NCBI GenBank assembly: GCA_965199165.1
Contig: OZ240681.1
Coordinates: 2,852,001 to 2,916,000, forward strand
Length of the DNA: 64,000 nucleotides
Reading direction: 5' to 3'
Source: LMUY01 sp965199165
GTDB lineage: Bacteria > Pseudomonadota > Alphaproteobacteria > Acetobacterales > Acetobacteraceae
Below are positions 35,182-44,842 of the stretch, one piece after another (positions within the stretch are counted from its first letter, which is position 1; each line of letters begins with the position of its first letter). The position numbers and the translations under genes were made by a program. The notes under the pieces are model-generated. The model saw only the letters and a list, made by a program, of their open reading frames with translations. It made no database searches and was not told where the DNA came from.

Positions 35182-35791
35182 ATGACGAAGAGCTTTCGCC
35201 CATGGCGTGTCGATGAGACGTGGTTGCTGCCACCATCGGTTCAGGACTTTGTGCCGGCAGGGCACCCGGCGCATCTGGTGCGCGACATTGTGCGGGAGGA
35301 GTTGGATCTCAGCGCCATCCTCTCGGCCTACACCGAGGCACGCGGCTTGCCGCCGTATCACCCTGGCATGATGGTGGCTTTGCTGCTTTATGCTTATAGC
35401 CAGGGCGTTTACTCGTCCCGCCGGATCGGGCGTGGCTGCAAAGAGCGGTTGGACTTCCAGGCGGTCACGGCGCTGAACCGGCCGGACTTCCGCACCATCA
35501 GCGAGTTGCGCCGCCGTCACCTGGCGGCGCTGGGCGAGTTGTTCGTTCAGGTGCTGGCACTCTGCCAAAAGGCAGGCCTGGTCGGCCTCGGCCATGTCGC
35601 GGTGGATGGCACCAAGCTGCGCGCCAATGCTTCCAAGCATAAAGCGATGAGCTACGAACGCATGGTCAAGGCCGAAGACGAATTGGCGGCAGAGGTCGCG
35701 AGCTGGCTCGACAAGCGGCCGAGGTCGATACCACGGAGAACGCCGGACACGGTCCCGACCTGTCAACGGCGGTCGAATTCCAGGCCAGCGT
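35182..35791 (+). pseudogene. IS1182-family transposase, truncated
   Basis: The N-terminal 170 residues of an IS1182 transposase: FRPWRVDETWLLPPSVQDFVP, YHPGMMVALLLYAYSQGVYSSRRI, DFRTISELRRRH and VAVDGTKLRANASKHKAM with the first catalytic Asp. After EVASWLDK the frame is lost and the sequence ends at the IS21 element starting at 35792. The remaining DDE residues are missing. Confidence 0.85.
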
Positions 35792-35825
35792 GGCGGAGTA
35801 AAAGCAGGCCAGTGCCGTCGTGGTG

Positions 35826-35871
35826 CGCTGCTGTGCAAAGGGCCCCGATCGGGGCCCTTTGCACAGCAGCG
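35826..35871. repeat. 46-bp perfect palindrome
   Basis: A perfectly self-complementary 46-base sequence centred on GATC at 35847-35850, beginning CGCTGCTGTGCAAAGG. It lies 14 bases downstream of the istB stop codon inside the IS21 end. It can form a very stable hairpin and is a strong candidate for a factor-independent terminator or a transposase-binding structure. Confidence 0.8.
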
Positions 35872-35884
35872 GCATCATTCCAGA

Positions 35885-36748
35885 TCAGCCGGTGGCGATC
35901 TCGCCGGTCTCGGGATCGATGCTCTCGTCGGTGGACTGGTTTTGCTCCGCCGGGGCCTTATTGGCAGGGTGGCGGCTGGTTGATTGGCGCAGCCGATAGC
36001 TTTCTCCGTTCATGGTCAGGATGCTGACGTGATGCGTCAGCCGATCCAGCAGCGCCCCAGTGAGCCGCTCCGAACCCAGCACCGAGGTCCAGTCCTCGAA
36101 CGGCAGGTTCGAGGTAACGATTGTCGAGCCGCGCTCGTAGCGTTGCGAGAATGCCTCGAACAGCAGTTCGGCCCCGGTCGGCGACAAGGGCACATACCCG
36201 AGTTCGTCGACGATCAGCAGCCTCACCGCCTGTAGGTCGCGCTGCAGCTTGAGCAGGCGCCGCTCGTCGCGTGCCTCCATCATCTGGTTGACCAGCGAGG
36301 CTGCCGTAGTGAACGCAACAGAGAACCCCTTCTGGCAAGCTGCAAGGCCCAGCGCCAACGCCACGTGCGTCTTGCCGGTGCCGCTGTTGCCCAGCGCGAT
36401 GATGTTCTCCCGCCGCAGGATGTACTCGCAGCGCGCCAGCTCCAGCACCAGCATCTTGTTCAACCCGGGGATGGCGGTGAAGTCGAACGTGTCGAAGCTC
36501 TTGGTCGCCGGGAACCGGGCCGCGCGGATCCGCCGTTCCACCGTCCGCCGCTCGCGGTCGAGCAGCTCGAGTTCAATCAGCCGCAGCAGATAGCGCGGAT
36601 GATCGACACCGTCGCGGGCGCATTCGCGAGCGACCTTGTCATACTCGCGCAGCACCGTCGGCAGCTTCAGCTGCTTGAGATGATGGGCGAGAAGCACCTG
36701 TGGCGTGCCGCCCGTCGTGCCCGCCGGCCGCGGGTCCGGGCCAGTCAT
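35885..36748 (-). CDS. istB: IS21 ATPase IstB
   Basis: A 287-residue DnaA/DnaC-like AAA+ ATPase that assists IstA in target choice. Walker A is GNSGTGKTHVAL, Walker B LLIVDELGYVPL, and the region GSTIVTSNLPFEDW follows. The C-terminus carries LTHHVSILTMNGESYRL. It starts at the ATG at 36748, overlapping the istA stop. A longer open frame upstream runs antisense-like through istA in another frame and is not used. Confidence 0.93.
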   Translation of the reverse strand: MTGPDPRPAGTTGGTPQVLLAHHLKQLKLPTVLREYDKVARECARDGVDHPRYLLRLIELELLDRERRTVERRIRAARFPATKSFDTFDFTAIPGLNKMLVLELARCEYILRRENIIALGNSGTGKTHVALALGLAACQKGFSVAFTTAASLVNQMMEARDERRLLKLQRDLQAVRLLIVDELGYVPLSPTGAELLFEAFSQRYERGSTIVTSNLPFEDWTSVLGSERLTGALLDRLTHHVSILTMNGESYRLRQSTSRHPANKAPAEQNQSTDESIDPETGEIATG

Positions 36749-38244
36749 GCGGCCACCCGTGGCACCAGGGTCGCATAATCGGCCGCGGAGGTCGTCCTCA
36801 CCGCCGGCCGGGGCAGATGCGGGTAGGCCGCCAGATCGAGGCGGGCGGGCCGCCGTTCCAGCCGCGCCAGTGCGATCAGCTTGACCGCGTCGAACCCGAT
36901 CGCGCCCAGCCGGATCGCCTCGGTGACCGCGGCCGTCACGATCGCCTGGGGCATCGCCTCCATCAGCCGCAACACCTGGATGAACTCGCGCTTGCCGCGG
37001 TTCCCCATGCGCGCCTCGAGTAGATGGCGCAGGTGCTGGAACACCTCCGGCAGATCCCAGCCCTGCAGCGCCGCCGCCTGGTCCAGCGCATTCGGCTTCT
37101 GCTCGATCAGCGCCAGGTAATGCAGCGGGTCGGCGACGAATTCGCCCTCGCCATAGGCCCGCTTGTGCCGTGCCACGACCGCGCCGCCGCACAGGATCAC
37201 CACCTGGTCGACAAAGCCTTTCACCACCACGTCCCGAAACCCGTAGAGGGTCGGCACCGAGTAGTCATTGCCGCGATAGCGGACCAACGATGTCGATGAA
37301 ACCCGGCCTGCGCGCTTCTCGCACGGCTCCAGAGGCACCGCGGGCAACTCGCGCAGCACCGCACAATCGGCCGCCAGGCGCTCGCCGATGGTCTCGGCAT
37401 GCCGGCCGGCACAATCGCTTTGCCGGGCACGGCAGCACTCGGCCAGCGTGGCGTTGAGCGCGTCCAAGCTCGCCGCCTCCGGCACCGGGGTCATGAAGTT
37501 GGCCCGGGCGTATTTGACCAGCCCTTCGACCTTGCCCTTGTCGTTGCCTTTCCCGGGGCGGCCGAAGCGGTCGGCAAACAGATAGTGGCTGACCAGTTCG
37601 GTAAACGCCCGCGTCCGCTCGCGCTTGCCGTCGCCGCAGATCTTGGCCACTGCGATCTTGAGGTTGTCATACAGGATCGAGAGCGGCACACCCCCGAAGA
37701 ACGCAAACGACGCTACGTGGCCGTCCAGGAACGCCTCGGTCGTCTCGCACGGATAAGCCTTGACGAAACACGCGTCCGACTGCGGCAGGTCCATGCAGAA
37801 AAAGTGGAGCTTCTGCCGTACACCGCCGATCACACCGACAGCCTCGCCGAAATCCACCTGCGCATGCCCCGGCGGATGCGACAGCGGCACGAAAGTCTCC
37901 CGCCCTCGCGCCCGGCCGATCCGCACGTAATCCTTGACCACCGTGTAGCCGCCAGCAAAGCCCTGCTCGTCGCGCAGCCGCTCAAAGATCCGCTTGGCCG
38001 TATGCCGCTGCTTGACCGGAGCAGTCCGGTCCGCCTCGAGGATCGCATCGATCACCGGCAAAAGAGCGCCCAGCTTCGGCTTCGAGATCGGCATCGTCCG
38101 CGTGTAGCCGGGCGGCAGCGAAAATCGGCACATCTTCTGCACGGTCTCCCGGCTCAGACCGAATACCCGCGCAGCCTCACGACGGCTGCGACCCTCCAGG
38201 AATACAAAACGTCGAACGGCGGCATACACCTCCACGGCAAACAT
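36745..38244 (-). CDS. istA: IS21 transposase IstA
   Basis: A 499-residue DDE transposase. The N-terminal helix-turn-helix (SRREAARVFGLSRETVQKM) is followed by the integrase core: HAQVDFGEAVGV with the first Asp, SILYDNLKIAV with the second, and the downstream Glu in GNDKGKVEGLVKYAR. The C-terminal domain has RGNDYSVPTLYGFRDVVVKG. No frameshift is visible, so the element may still move. Confidence 0.93.
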   Translation of the reverse strand: MFAVEVYAAVRRFVFLEGRSRREAARVFGLSRETVQKMCRFSLPPGYTRTMPISKPKLGALLPVIDAILEADRTAPVKQRHTAKRIFERLRDEQGFAGGYTVVKDYVRIGRARGRETFVPLSHPPGHAQVDFGEAVGVIGGVRQKLHFFCMDLPQSDACFVKAYPCETTEAFLDGHVASFAFFGGVPLSILYDNLKIAVAKICGDGKRERTRAFTELVSHYLFADRFGRPGKGNDKGKVEGLVKYARANFMTPVPEAASLDALNATLAECCRARQSDCAGRHAETIGERLAADCAVLRELPAVPLEPCEKRAGRVSSTSLVRYRGNDYSVPTLYGFRDVVVKGFVDQVVILCGGAVVARHKRAYGEGEFVADPLHYLALIEQKPNALDQAAALQGWDLPEVFQHLRHLLEARMGNRGKREFIQVLRLMEAMPQAIVTAAVTEAIRLGAIGFDAVKLIALARLERRPARLDLAAYPHLPRPAVRTTSAADYATLVPRVAA

Positions 38245-38351
38245 CCCCAGCCGCCCCCAAAAGGGACCAGCCTAACCAATGGCGGGATTTTACTCCGCCC
38301 GCATCAGCGCAACGCCAACGCTCCATCGGCCTGGTTTGTCACCGCCGTGCA

Positions 38352-39346
38352 CACGCGAGACGCAGGAGATGGTGTTCGACGCCCACGACAAGGGCTTTGC
38401 GTTCTTCAAGGGCGCCTGCACGCGCGGCATCTACGACAACATGAAGACCGCAGTCGACACGATCTTCGTCGGTCGCGAGCGGGCCTATAATCGCCGGTTC
38501 CTCCAGATGTGCAGCCACTACCTGGTTGATCCCGTCGCCTGCACGCCCTCGTCGGGCTGGGAGAAGGGTCAGGTCGAGAACCAGGTCGGCTTGGTGCGCG
38601 AGCGGTTCTTTACCCCGCGGGTGCGGGTCAAGAGCTACGACGAGCTGAACGCCTGGTTGCTGGATCAATGCGTCGCCTACGCCAGAGCGCACCGGCATCC
38701 GGACGTCCGCGACAAGACGGTCTGGGAGATGTTCGAGGCCGAGCGACCAAGCTTAGTGCCCTATGTCGGTCGGTTCGACGGGTTCCATGCCGTGTCGGCG
38801 TCGGTGTCCAAGACCTGCCTCGTGCGGTTCGACAACAACCGCTACTCTGTGTCGGCACACGCGGTCGGGCGGCCGGTGGAGATCCGGGCCTACGCCGAGC
38901 GGATCGAGTTGCGCCAGGCCGGGCTGCCTGTCGGCGACCACCCCAGGTGTTTCGGCCGGGACCAGACGGTGTTTGACCCCTGGCACTACGTCCCGGTGCT
39001 GGCCCGTAAGCCCGGCGCGCTACGCAACGGCGCGCCATTCAAAGACTGGCTGCTGCCTGCGGGGTTGGAACGGATCCGCCGCAAGCTGGCGGGGTCAGCC
39101 GACGGCGATCGGCAGATGGTGTCGATCCTGACGATGGTGCTGAGCGACGGGCTGTGCGCCGTGGAAGCTGCCTGCCTCGAGGCGCTGCGCGAGGGCGTCC
39201 ACTCCGCCGACGTCATCCTCAACATCCTGGCCCGGCAGCGCGAGCCCCCACCGCCGCTTACTATCCTGACGCCCGATGCGCTGCGCTTGACCCATGCGCC
39301 TACGGCGGATTGTGCCCGATACGACACCCTGAGGAGACCTGTGTGA
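38352..39346 (+). pseudogene. istA: IS21 transposase IstA (element 2), 5'-truncated
   Basis: Homology begins at ETQEMVFDAHDKGFAFF, past the first catalytic Asp. The second Asp region (GIYDNMKTAVDTIFVG) and the Glu in GWEKGQVENQVGLVRERFF are kept, as is the C-terminal domain (LVRFDNNRYSVSAHAVGRPV). The N-terminal 120 or so residues are lost where element 1 meets this copy. Its stop overlaps the istB start (TGATG). Confidence 0.88.
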
Positions 39347-40074
39347 TGGAGCGTTCCGAGATCCTGACCGCCATGGCGGAGCTGAAGCTCTATGGCATGA
39401 AGGCCGCCTACGACGAGGTCATTGGCACGGCGGTCAAACGCCAACACGAGCCGACACGCATCGTGGGCGACCTGCTGACGGCAGAGATCTCGGAGAAGCA
39501 GGCGCGCTCGATCCGTTACCAGATCGCGATTGCCAAACTACCGCTGGCCAAGGACGTCGAGGACTTCGCCTTTGACGGCACGCCGATCAACGAGACCCTG
39601 GTGCGCGACCTGGCCAGCGGGAACTTCGTCGCCCACCAGCGCAACGTCGTGCTGGTCGGCGGCACTGGTACGGGCAAGACCCACCTAGCCATCGCAATTG
39701 CCCGCTCCTGCATCCGCGGCAGTGTGCGCGGGCGCTACTTCAACGTCGTGGATCTGGTGAACCGGCTTGAGGCGGAGGTGCGCACGGGCAAACAGGGTCG
39801 AATGGCAGACTATCTCTGTCGGATGGATTTCGTGGTGCTCGACGAGCTGGGCTACCTGCCGTTTGCCCAGTCCAGCGGACAGCTGCTGTTCCATTTAATC
39901 AGCCGCCTCTACGAGCAGACCTCGGTGATCGTCACTACCAACCTGGCGTTTGGCGAGTGGCCCAGTGTATTCGGCGACGCGAAGATGACGACGGCGCTGC
40001 TCGACCGGCTCACGCATCACTGCGACATCGTCGAGACGGGCAACGAGAGCTGGCGGTTCAAAAACAGGGTCTGA
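39346..40074 (+). CDS. istB: IS21 ATPase IstB (element 2)
   Basis: A 242-residue IstB: MAELKLYGMKAAYDEV, Walker A VGGTGTGKTHLAIAI, Walker B FVVLDELGYLPF, SVIVTTNLAFGEWPSVFGDAK and LTHHCDIVETGNESWRFK. The ATG overlaps the istA stop. The gene is intact although its istA partner is truncated, so on its own it cannot transpose the element. Confidence 0.92.
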   Translation: MERSEILTAMAELKLYGMKAAYDEVIGTAVKRQHEPTRIVGDLLTAEISEKQARSIRYQIAIAKLPLAKDVEDFAFDGTPINETLVRDLASGNFVAHQRNVVLVGGTGTGKTHLAIAIARSCIRGSVRGRYFNVVDLVNRLEAEVRTGKQGRMADYLCRMDFVVLDELGYLPFAQSSGQLLFHLISRLYEQTSVIVTTNLAFGEWPSVFGDAKMTTALLDRLTHHCDIVETGNESWRFKNRV

Positions 40075-40085
40075 AAAGGGCTAAT

Positions 40086-40139
40086 CGAGGCTGTGGCCTG
40101 CCCCTCCGCCTAACGGCTCCGGGAGAGGCCACAGCCTCG
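40086..40139 (+). terminator. Stem-loop after istB of IS21 element 2
   Basis: A perfect 14-bp inverted repeat (CGAGGCTGTGGCCT ... its complement) with a 26-base loop starts 12 bases after the istB stop. It is a probable transcription terminator; no T-run follows. Confidence 0.5.
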
Positions 40140-40169
40140 GTCAAACTACGCCGAAAGGGGGTCCCGATT

Positions 40170-41815
40170 GGGTTCTGACTCAATTTTGCTGAAGTTCGCG
40201 CGCTGGATTGCCGAGTCAGCAAGGGAATCGGCACCATGGCGCGAGGGTTCAACCCGACGGCTTTGATCCCGCCCGGGGTCGTCATGGAGAGCGTGGACGA
40301 TACCGGCACGGCGGTGGTGCTGACGGTGCGCTCGTCGGCAAACGGGATGGCTTGTCCCGGCTGCGGCGGCATCAACCATCGCGTTCATAGCCGCTACACG
40401 CGGTCCATGGCAGATCTCCCGCTGAGTGGCCGCCCCGTCCAGCTGAAACTGCTCGTCCGGCGCTTCCGCTGTGATCGCGCCTCGTGCACGCGCCGCATCT
40501 ACTCCGAGCGACTTGCGGCTGCAGCACCGTGGGCCCGGCGCACGGCTCGGCTGGACGAGATCGTGCACCATCTCGGCCTGGCGCTAGGCGGCCGCCCCGC
40601 GGCGAGCTTCGCCCAGCGGCTCCGGCTGCCGGTCAGCAACGATACTCTGCTGCGGGTTGTTCGGCGCCGCGGAAGTCCGGCGTTCACGCCCCCGCAGGCG
40701 GTCGGCATCGACGACTGGGCCTGGAAGCGCAATCACCGCTACGGCACGCTGATCTGCGACCTGGAACGGCGACGTACCATCGCCCTCTTGCCGGACCGCG
40801 AGCCCGCGACGGCGCAGGCCTGGCTGTCCGGCCAGCCGCAGATCGAGATCGTGACCCGCGACCGTGGTGGCGCCTATGCCCTGGCAGCAGCGCGGGCGCT
40901 GCCCGGGGCGACACAGGTGGCAGACCGCTGGCACCTGATGGAGAACGCCAGCCAGGCCTTCCTGGCCGCGACCCGTGCCTGCATGCGCCAGGTCCGCGCG
41001 GCAATCGGCGCCGCTACGGTCGACCCCCGGTTGCTGACGGCGGCGGAGAACCTCCAGTACGAGGGCTATCTCCGGCGCGAGGACGCCAACGCCGCCGTGC
41101 TCGCACTGCACAAGGCGGGCAAGGCGATCAAGGAGATCGTCCGATGCACCGGCCACAGCCGCGGGACGGTACGGCGCATCCTGCGCGGCCAGCGCGCTGA
41201 GGTATTTCGTACGCGGGAGAGCTCACTTGAGGCACATCTCCCGTGGTTGGATGCACGTTGGGCCGCCGGAGCCCGCAACGGTGCGGCGCTATGGCGAGAG
41301 TTGCGCGACTTGGGCTTCCGCGGCTCGCTGCGCGTCGTCGCTGAGTGGGCTACCCGCCGCCGCCGGGCGGAGCAGGTCAACATCGAGGGGCTGAGCCGTG
41401 TCCCGTCGGCGCGCACCGTTGCGCGCCTGATGACCACGGCGCGCGACAGCCTATCGAAAACGCAGACGGTGACGGTGGCCACCATCGAAGCAGCGGTCCC
41501 CACACTGGTGCAGGCTCGGGAGATCGTCGAAGCCTTCCACACCCTGATCCGCCGCAAGCAGGAGGCGGCGTTGGACAGCTGGCTCGACATGGCCTCTGTC
41601 AGCCTCTTGGCGCCGTTTGCGCGTGGGTTGGCGCGGGACCATCTTGCCGTCCGCGCCGCCATCTCCACCGCTTGGTCCAACGCGCAGGCCGAAGGGCAGA
41701 TCAACAAGCTCAAGGTTGTTAAACGCCAGATGTATGGCCGAGGAAACCTCGATTTGCTTCAGGCCCGCGTCATCGCCGCAGGCCGGTGACCATCACCAAA
41801 ACTGCGTCAGAACCC
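40170..41815 (+). mobile_element. ISL3-family insertion sequence, complete
   Basis: A 1,646-bp element with imperfect terminal inverted repeats (GGGTTCTGACTCAATTTTG at the left; the right end, read inward, GGGTTCTGACGCAGTTTTG). It carries one intact transposase gene. It is inserted in the tail of IS21 element 2. A clear target duplication was not found. A relict of the same family lies at 18248-18430. Confidence 0.85.
40236..41789 (+). CDS. ISL3-family transposase
   Basis: A 517-residue transposase. The N-terminal zinc-finger region has CPGCGG and CDRASCTRRIYSE, followed by the helix-turn-helix. The DDE core is recognisable by AVGIDDWAWKRNHRYGTLICDL (first Asp), EIVTRDRGGAYALAA (second Asp) and AWSNAQAEGQINKLKVVKRQMYGR, the ISL3 C-terminal signature with the catalytic Glu. 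No frameshift is seen. Confidence 0.93.
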   Translation: MARGFNPTALIPPGVVMESVDDTGTAVVLTVRSSANGMACPGCGGINHRVHSRYTRSMADLPLSGRPVQLKLLVRRFRCDRASCTRRIYSERLAAAAPWARRTARLDEIVHHLGLALGGRPAASFAQRLRLPVSNDTLLRVVRRRGSPAFTPPQAVGIDDWAWKRNHRYGTLICDLERRRTIALLPDREPATAQAWLSGQPQIEIVTRDRGGAYALAAARALPGATQVADRWHLMENASQAFLAATRACMRQVRAAIGAATVDPRLLTAAENLQYEGYLRREDANAAVLALHKAGKAIKEIVRCTGHSRGTVRRILRGQRAEVFRTRESSLEAHLPWLDARWAAGARNGAALWRELRDLGFRGSLRVVAEWATRRRRAEQVNIEGLSRVPSARTVARLMTTARDSLSKTQTVTVATIEAAVPTLVQAREIVEAFHTLIRRKQEAALDSWLDMASVSLLAPFARGLARDHLAVRAAISTAWSNAQAEGQINKLKVVKRQMYGRGNLDLLQARVIAAGR

Positions 41816-41836
41816 TTTTTGGACGCCGATTGACAG

Positions 41837-42784
41837 GGCATCAGGCTGACCGCGAACGAGGGCTATTTCCGCGGCAAGCCGCAGCTGTCGTCGGTGACGC
41901 TGCGCTTCCTGCCGGAAAGCTCGTCGAGGGACCTCGCGTTCGCTGCGGGCGAGCTCGACGCGGAAGCTGGGCTGCAGGACAAGAACTGGCTGCAGCGGAC
42001 CAAGGCGCAGGACGGCGTCGCCGTCGACGTCTTCTCCCCTGCCGAGGAGGCGGAGCTCTACCTCAACGTTTCGAGGCCGCCGCTGAACAACCTCAAGGTG
42101 AGGCAGGCCCTCGCCTCCGCCATCGACCAGTCCCAATTCGCCGCGTTCCAGGGGAAGGACTTCACCCAGGCGGCGACGTCGGTGGTGCCCTCGAACAATC
42201 TCGGCTTTACGGCCGACAACGGCATGCTGCGCTACGATCCCGTCGAGGCCAAGGCGCTGCTGGCCGAGGCGGGCTATCCGAAGGGCTTCGCCATCCCCAT
42301 GGTGAACAGCCAGCTGACGGGACTCGCGAACCTCGGGCAACTAGTCCAGGCGCAGCTCGGCGAGGTCGGCGTTAGGGTCGAGATCCAGCCCGTGGAGCAC
42401 GCGGCCTACCACAAGATGATCCGCGCCGACGCAAGTCCGCTGGTCATCTACTCGGCAGCCCGCTTCCCGGTCGCCGACGTCTACCTGACTCAGTTTTTCT
42501 ACGGCCCGAGCCAGATCGGGGGGCCGGCGCAGGTCACGAACTTCTCGCACTGCGACGTGGCCGACGCCGAGATAGCCGCGGCGAAGTCCGAGACCGACGC
42601 GGCGAGGCAGACGGCCGAATGGGTGTCGGCCCAGAAGAAGATCCTGGCGGACGTCTGCGCCATACCCCTGGCCGAGATCCGCCTAGTGTGGGCCAGGAAG
42701 GGTACGCTCGAGTGGGGCTACGACTTCAAGGGGTCGATGTCGCTCGGACCGATGGTGACCGAAGCAACCCACTTCACGAAGTGA
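41837..42784 (+). pseudogene. ABC transporter substrate-binding protein, family 5 (dipeptide/opine type), N-terminally truncated
   Basis: The C-terminal two thirds (about 315 residues) of an SBP_bac_5 protein: LTANEGYFRGKPQLSSVTLRF, NVSRPPLNNLKVRQALASAID, GYPKGFAIPMV and VQAQLGEVGVRVEIQ. The signal peptide and first lobe are gone; coding sequence emerges straight from the end of IS21 element 2. The gene stands before a DadA-like oxidase, RidA and DeoR, so the transporter probably fed that catabolic set. The permease and ATPase genes are not in the window. Confidence 0.85.
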
Positions 42785-42978
42785 GCCGCCGGGCGGGGTC
42801 TGCCACAGGTGCCGCTCGCTCCGGCGGCTCCCCGGGAGAGGACCCCGCTGGCTGATCGCCCAGAGTGGACGGTCGGCTTTACAGCCTGGCCTTGAACAAC
42901 GCCACGTGCCGTCCGGGGCCCTGGCCGGGTCGCCCAGGCGACGGGACCCGGGCGCTTTATCCGGCGATAGGAAGATTG

Positions 42979-44291
42979 ATGACGCGCATCATACCAGACG
43001 CAGTTCCATCCGGCGCGGCGCTCCCCGCGAGGGTCGACGTGGTGATCGTCGGTGGCGGGATCGTCGGTGCCTGCGCCGCGCTGACGCTTGCCGAGCGCGG
43101 TGTAGCAGTCGCACTGTGTGAGAAGGGGCTGATCGGCGGGGAGCAGTCGGGCCGGAACTGGGGATGGGTGCGCCAGATGGGGCGCGACCCCGCCGAGCTC
43201 CCGCTGTCGATGCTGAGCCTGTCCCGGTGGAAGGGCATGAACGAGCGGACCGGCGAGGACACCGGCTTCCGGCAGCCGGCATATCGTACCTCTGCCGCGA
43301 CCGCCGGCAGGAGGCCGAATACGAGTCCTGGCTGGTCCATGCCCGCACTCACAGCCTCGACACGAGGATGCTCCGCCGGGAGGAATTCGGCCAGCACCTA
43401 CCGGGACTGGCCGGGGGGTTCACCGCGGCGCTACACACCTCGACTGACGGCCGCGCGGAACCCCTCAAGGCCGCCCCGGCGATAGCCAGGGCCGCCGCCC
43501 GCTCGGGCGCCCACGTCCTGCCGGGATGCGCCGTGCGCACCGTGGAGCGCTCCTCGGGACGGGTTAGCGGGGTGGTCACCGAACACGGGCGCATCGCCTG
43601 CTCGAGCGTGGTCCTGGCCGGAGGGGCGTGGTCCAGACTCTTCGCCGGGAACCTGGGTCTCGACTTCCCGCAATTGAAAATCCTCGCCACGGTGGCCCGC
43701 TCGACGCCGGTCGACGGAGTGCCGGACATGCCAGTCGGCGCGGACAACTTCGCGTTCCGGCGGAGGCTCGACGGCGGCTTCTCGATCACCATGCGGAACG
43801 TGAACGTCGCTCCGGTCGTGCCGGACAGCTTCCGCCTTTTCCCTGACTTCGTCCCGAACCTCGTCAGCAGCTGGCGCGAGCTGAAGCTGCGCGTGGGCGG
43901 CAGGTTCGTTGAGGAATGGAGGACCCCGAGGAGGTGGTCCCCCGACCAGATCTCGCCGTTCGAGAAGGTCCGGATCCTGGATCCCGTCCCCGTCGACCGC
44001 CTGAACCGGGAAGGACTGGCGCACCTCGTGAAGGCGTTCCCGGCGTTCGCGGAGGCCAGGATAGCCCAGAGCTGGGCTGGGCTGATCGACGTGACACCGG
44101 ACGCCGTGCCCGTGATCGGGCCGGTCCCCTCGATTCCGGGGTTCTTCATCGCCAGCGGCTTCTCCGGGCACGGCTTCGGGATCGGACCCGGTGCCGGCCA
44201 GCTGGTGGCCGAACTCGTCACGGGGGCCACGACGAGCGTCGACGCGTCCCCGTTCCGTTTCGACCGCTTCAAAAGGACGGCGGCGGCATAG
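42979..44291 (+). pseudogene. FAD-dependent amine/D-amino-acid oxidoreductase (DadA-like), one frameshift
   Basis: A DAO-fold flavoenzyme of about 437 residues. DVVIVGGGIVGACAALTLAERG is the FAD-binding motif, with GEQSGRNWGWVRQMGRDPAELPLSM typical of opine or D-amino-acid dehydrogenase relatives. The frame changes near 43276, where a missing G explains the switch, and continues with YLCRDRRQEAEYESW to IPGFFIASGFSGHGFGIGPGAGQLVAEL, the C-terminal FAD site. AGGAAG precedes the ATG at 42979. With RidA downstream it suggests oxidation of an amine to an imine. Confidence 0.85.
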
Positions 44292-44419
44292 AACGGCGGC
44301 TTGTCCGCGCTGCCGGCGTCGATGCATCCCGACAGGGGCGGGTGTCCTTGTCGGAGTACAAAGGGCGTCCCTCACCGAAGCCGGGAAGGCGCCTCGAACA
44401 ACCCAAGTGGAGCCGTAGG

Positions 44420-44842
44420 ATGGTAGAGGTCACCAAGGTCAAGTCTGGAAGCCTGTTCGAGGAGAAGGAGAGCTACTCGCGAGCCGTCGTGGTGGACAAC
44501 TGGGTGTTCGTGTCCAACACGGCCGGGAGGAACTACCGGACGCGCGAGATGTCCACGGATGCCGTCGAGCAGGCGCGGCAGTGCTTCAGGAACGTCGAAG
44601 GCGCGCTCGCGTCCGTGGGGGCTTCGCTCGCGGACGTGATCCGCTCTCGGGTCATAGTGCCGAACGTGGACGACGCCGCGGCGGTGATGGCCCTGGTCGG
44701 CGAGAAGTACAGGGGCATCGATCCCTGCAGCACCGTGACATGCTCGCCGCTTGGCAATCCCGATTTCAAGGTCGAGATCGAGGTCACGGCCTACAAAGGT
44801 GCCGGGGATTCCGGGGCCAGCTACGTCAAGGTCAGCCTCTGA
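44420..44842 (+). CDS. RidA-family reactive imine/enamine deaminase
   Basis: A 140-residue RidA/YjgF protein: SRAVVVDNWVFVSNTAGRNY, ATDAVEQARQCFRNVEGALASVGASLADVIRSRVIV and the C-terminal DFKVEIEVTAYKG with the usual glutamate. The conserved substrate-binding Arg appears as DVIRSRV. RidA proteins hydrolyse enamine/imine intermediates, which the adjacent flavin oxidase would generate. It belongs to the truncated operon starting at 41837. Confidence 0.9.
   Translation: MVEVTKVKSGSLFEEKESYSRAVVVDNWVFVSNTAGRNYRTREMSTDAVEQARQCFRNVEGALASVGASLADVIRSRVIVPNVDDAAAVMALVGEKYRGIDPCSTVTCSPLGNPDFKVEIEVTAYKGAGDSGASYVKVSL

Larger units (their letters stand above)
35792..38299 (-). mobile_element. IS21-family element 1 (istA-istB), apparently complete
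   Basis: About 2.5 kb bounded by matching 12-bp ends (GGCGGAGTAAAA at 35792 and its inverse ending at 38299). It contains istA and istB overlapping by four bases, both intact, and a long palindrome just inside the istB end. It interrupts the IS1182 transposase on its left and adjoins a second, 5'-truncated IS21 on its right. No convincing target-site duplication was seen. Confidence 0.75.
38352..41835 (+). mobile_element. IS21-family element 2, 5'-truncated and interrupted by ISL3
   Basis: The remains of a second IS21 subtype (different istA/istB sequences from element 1). Its right end resumes after the ISL3 insertion as a short tail, GGACGCCGATTGACA at 41821-41835, which resembles IS21 termini. 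The left end is missing. Confidence 0.65.

Noticed and set aside
40162..41823. An 8-bp target duplication for the ISL3 element
   Set aside because: The bases on either side (ending CCCGATT and starting TTTTTGGA) do not match, so no duplication is claimed.
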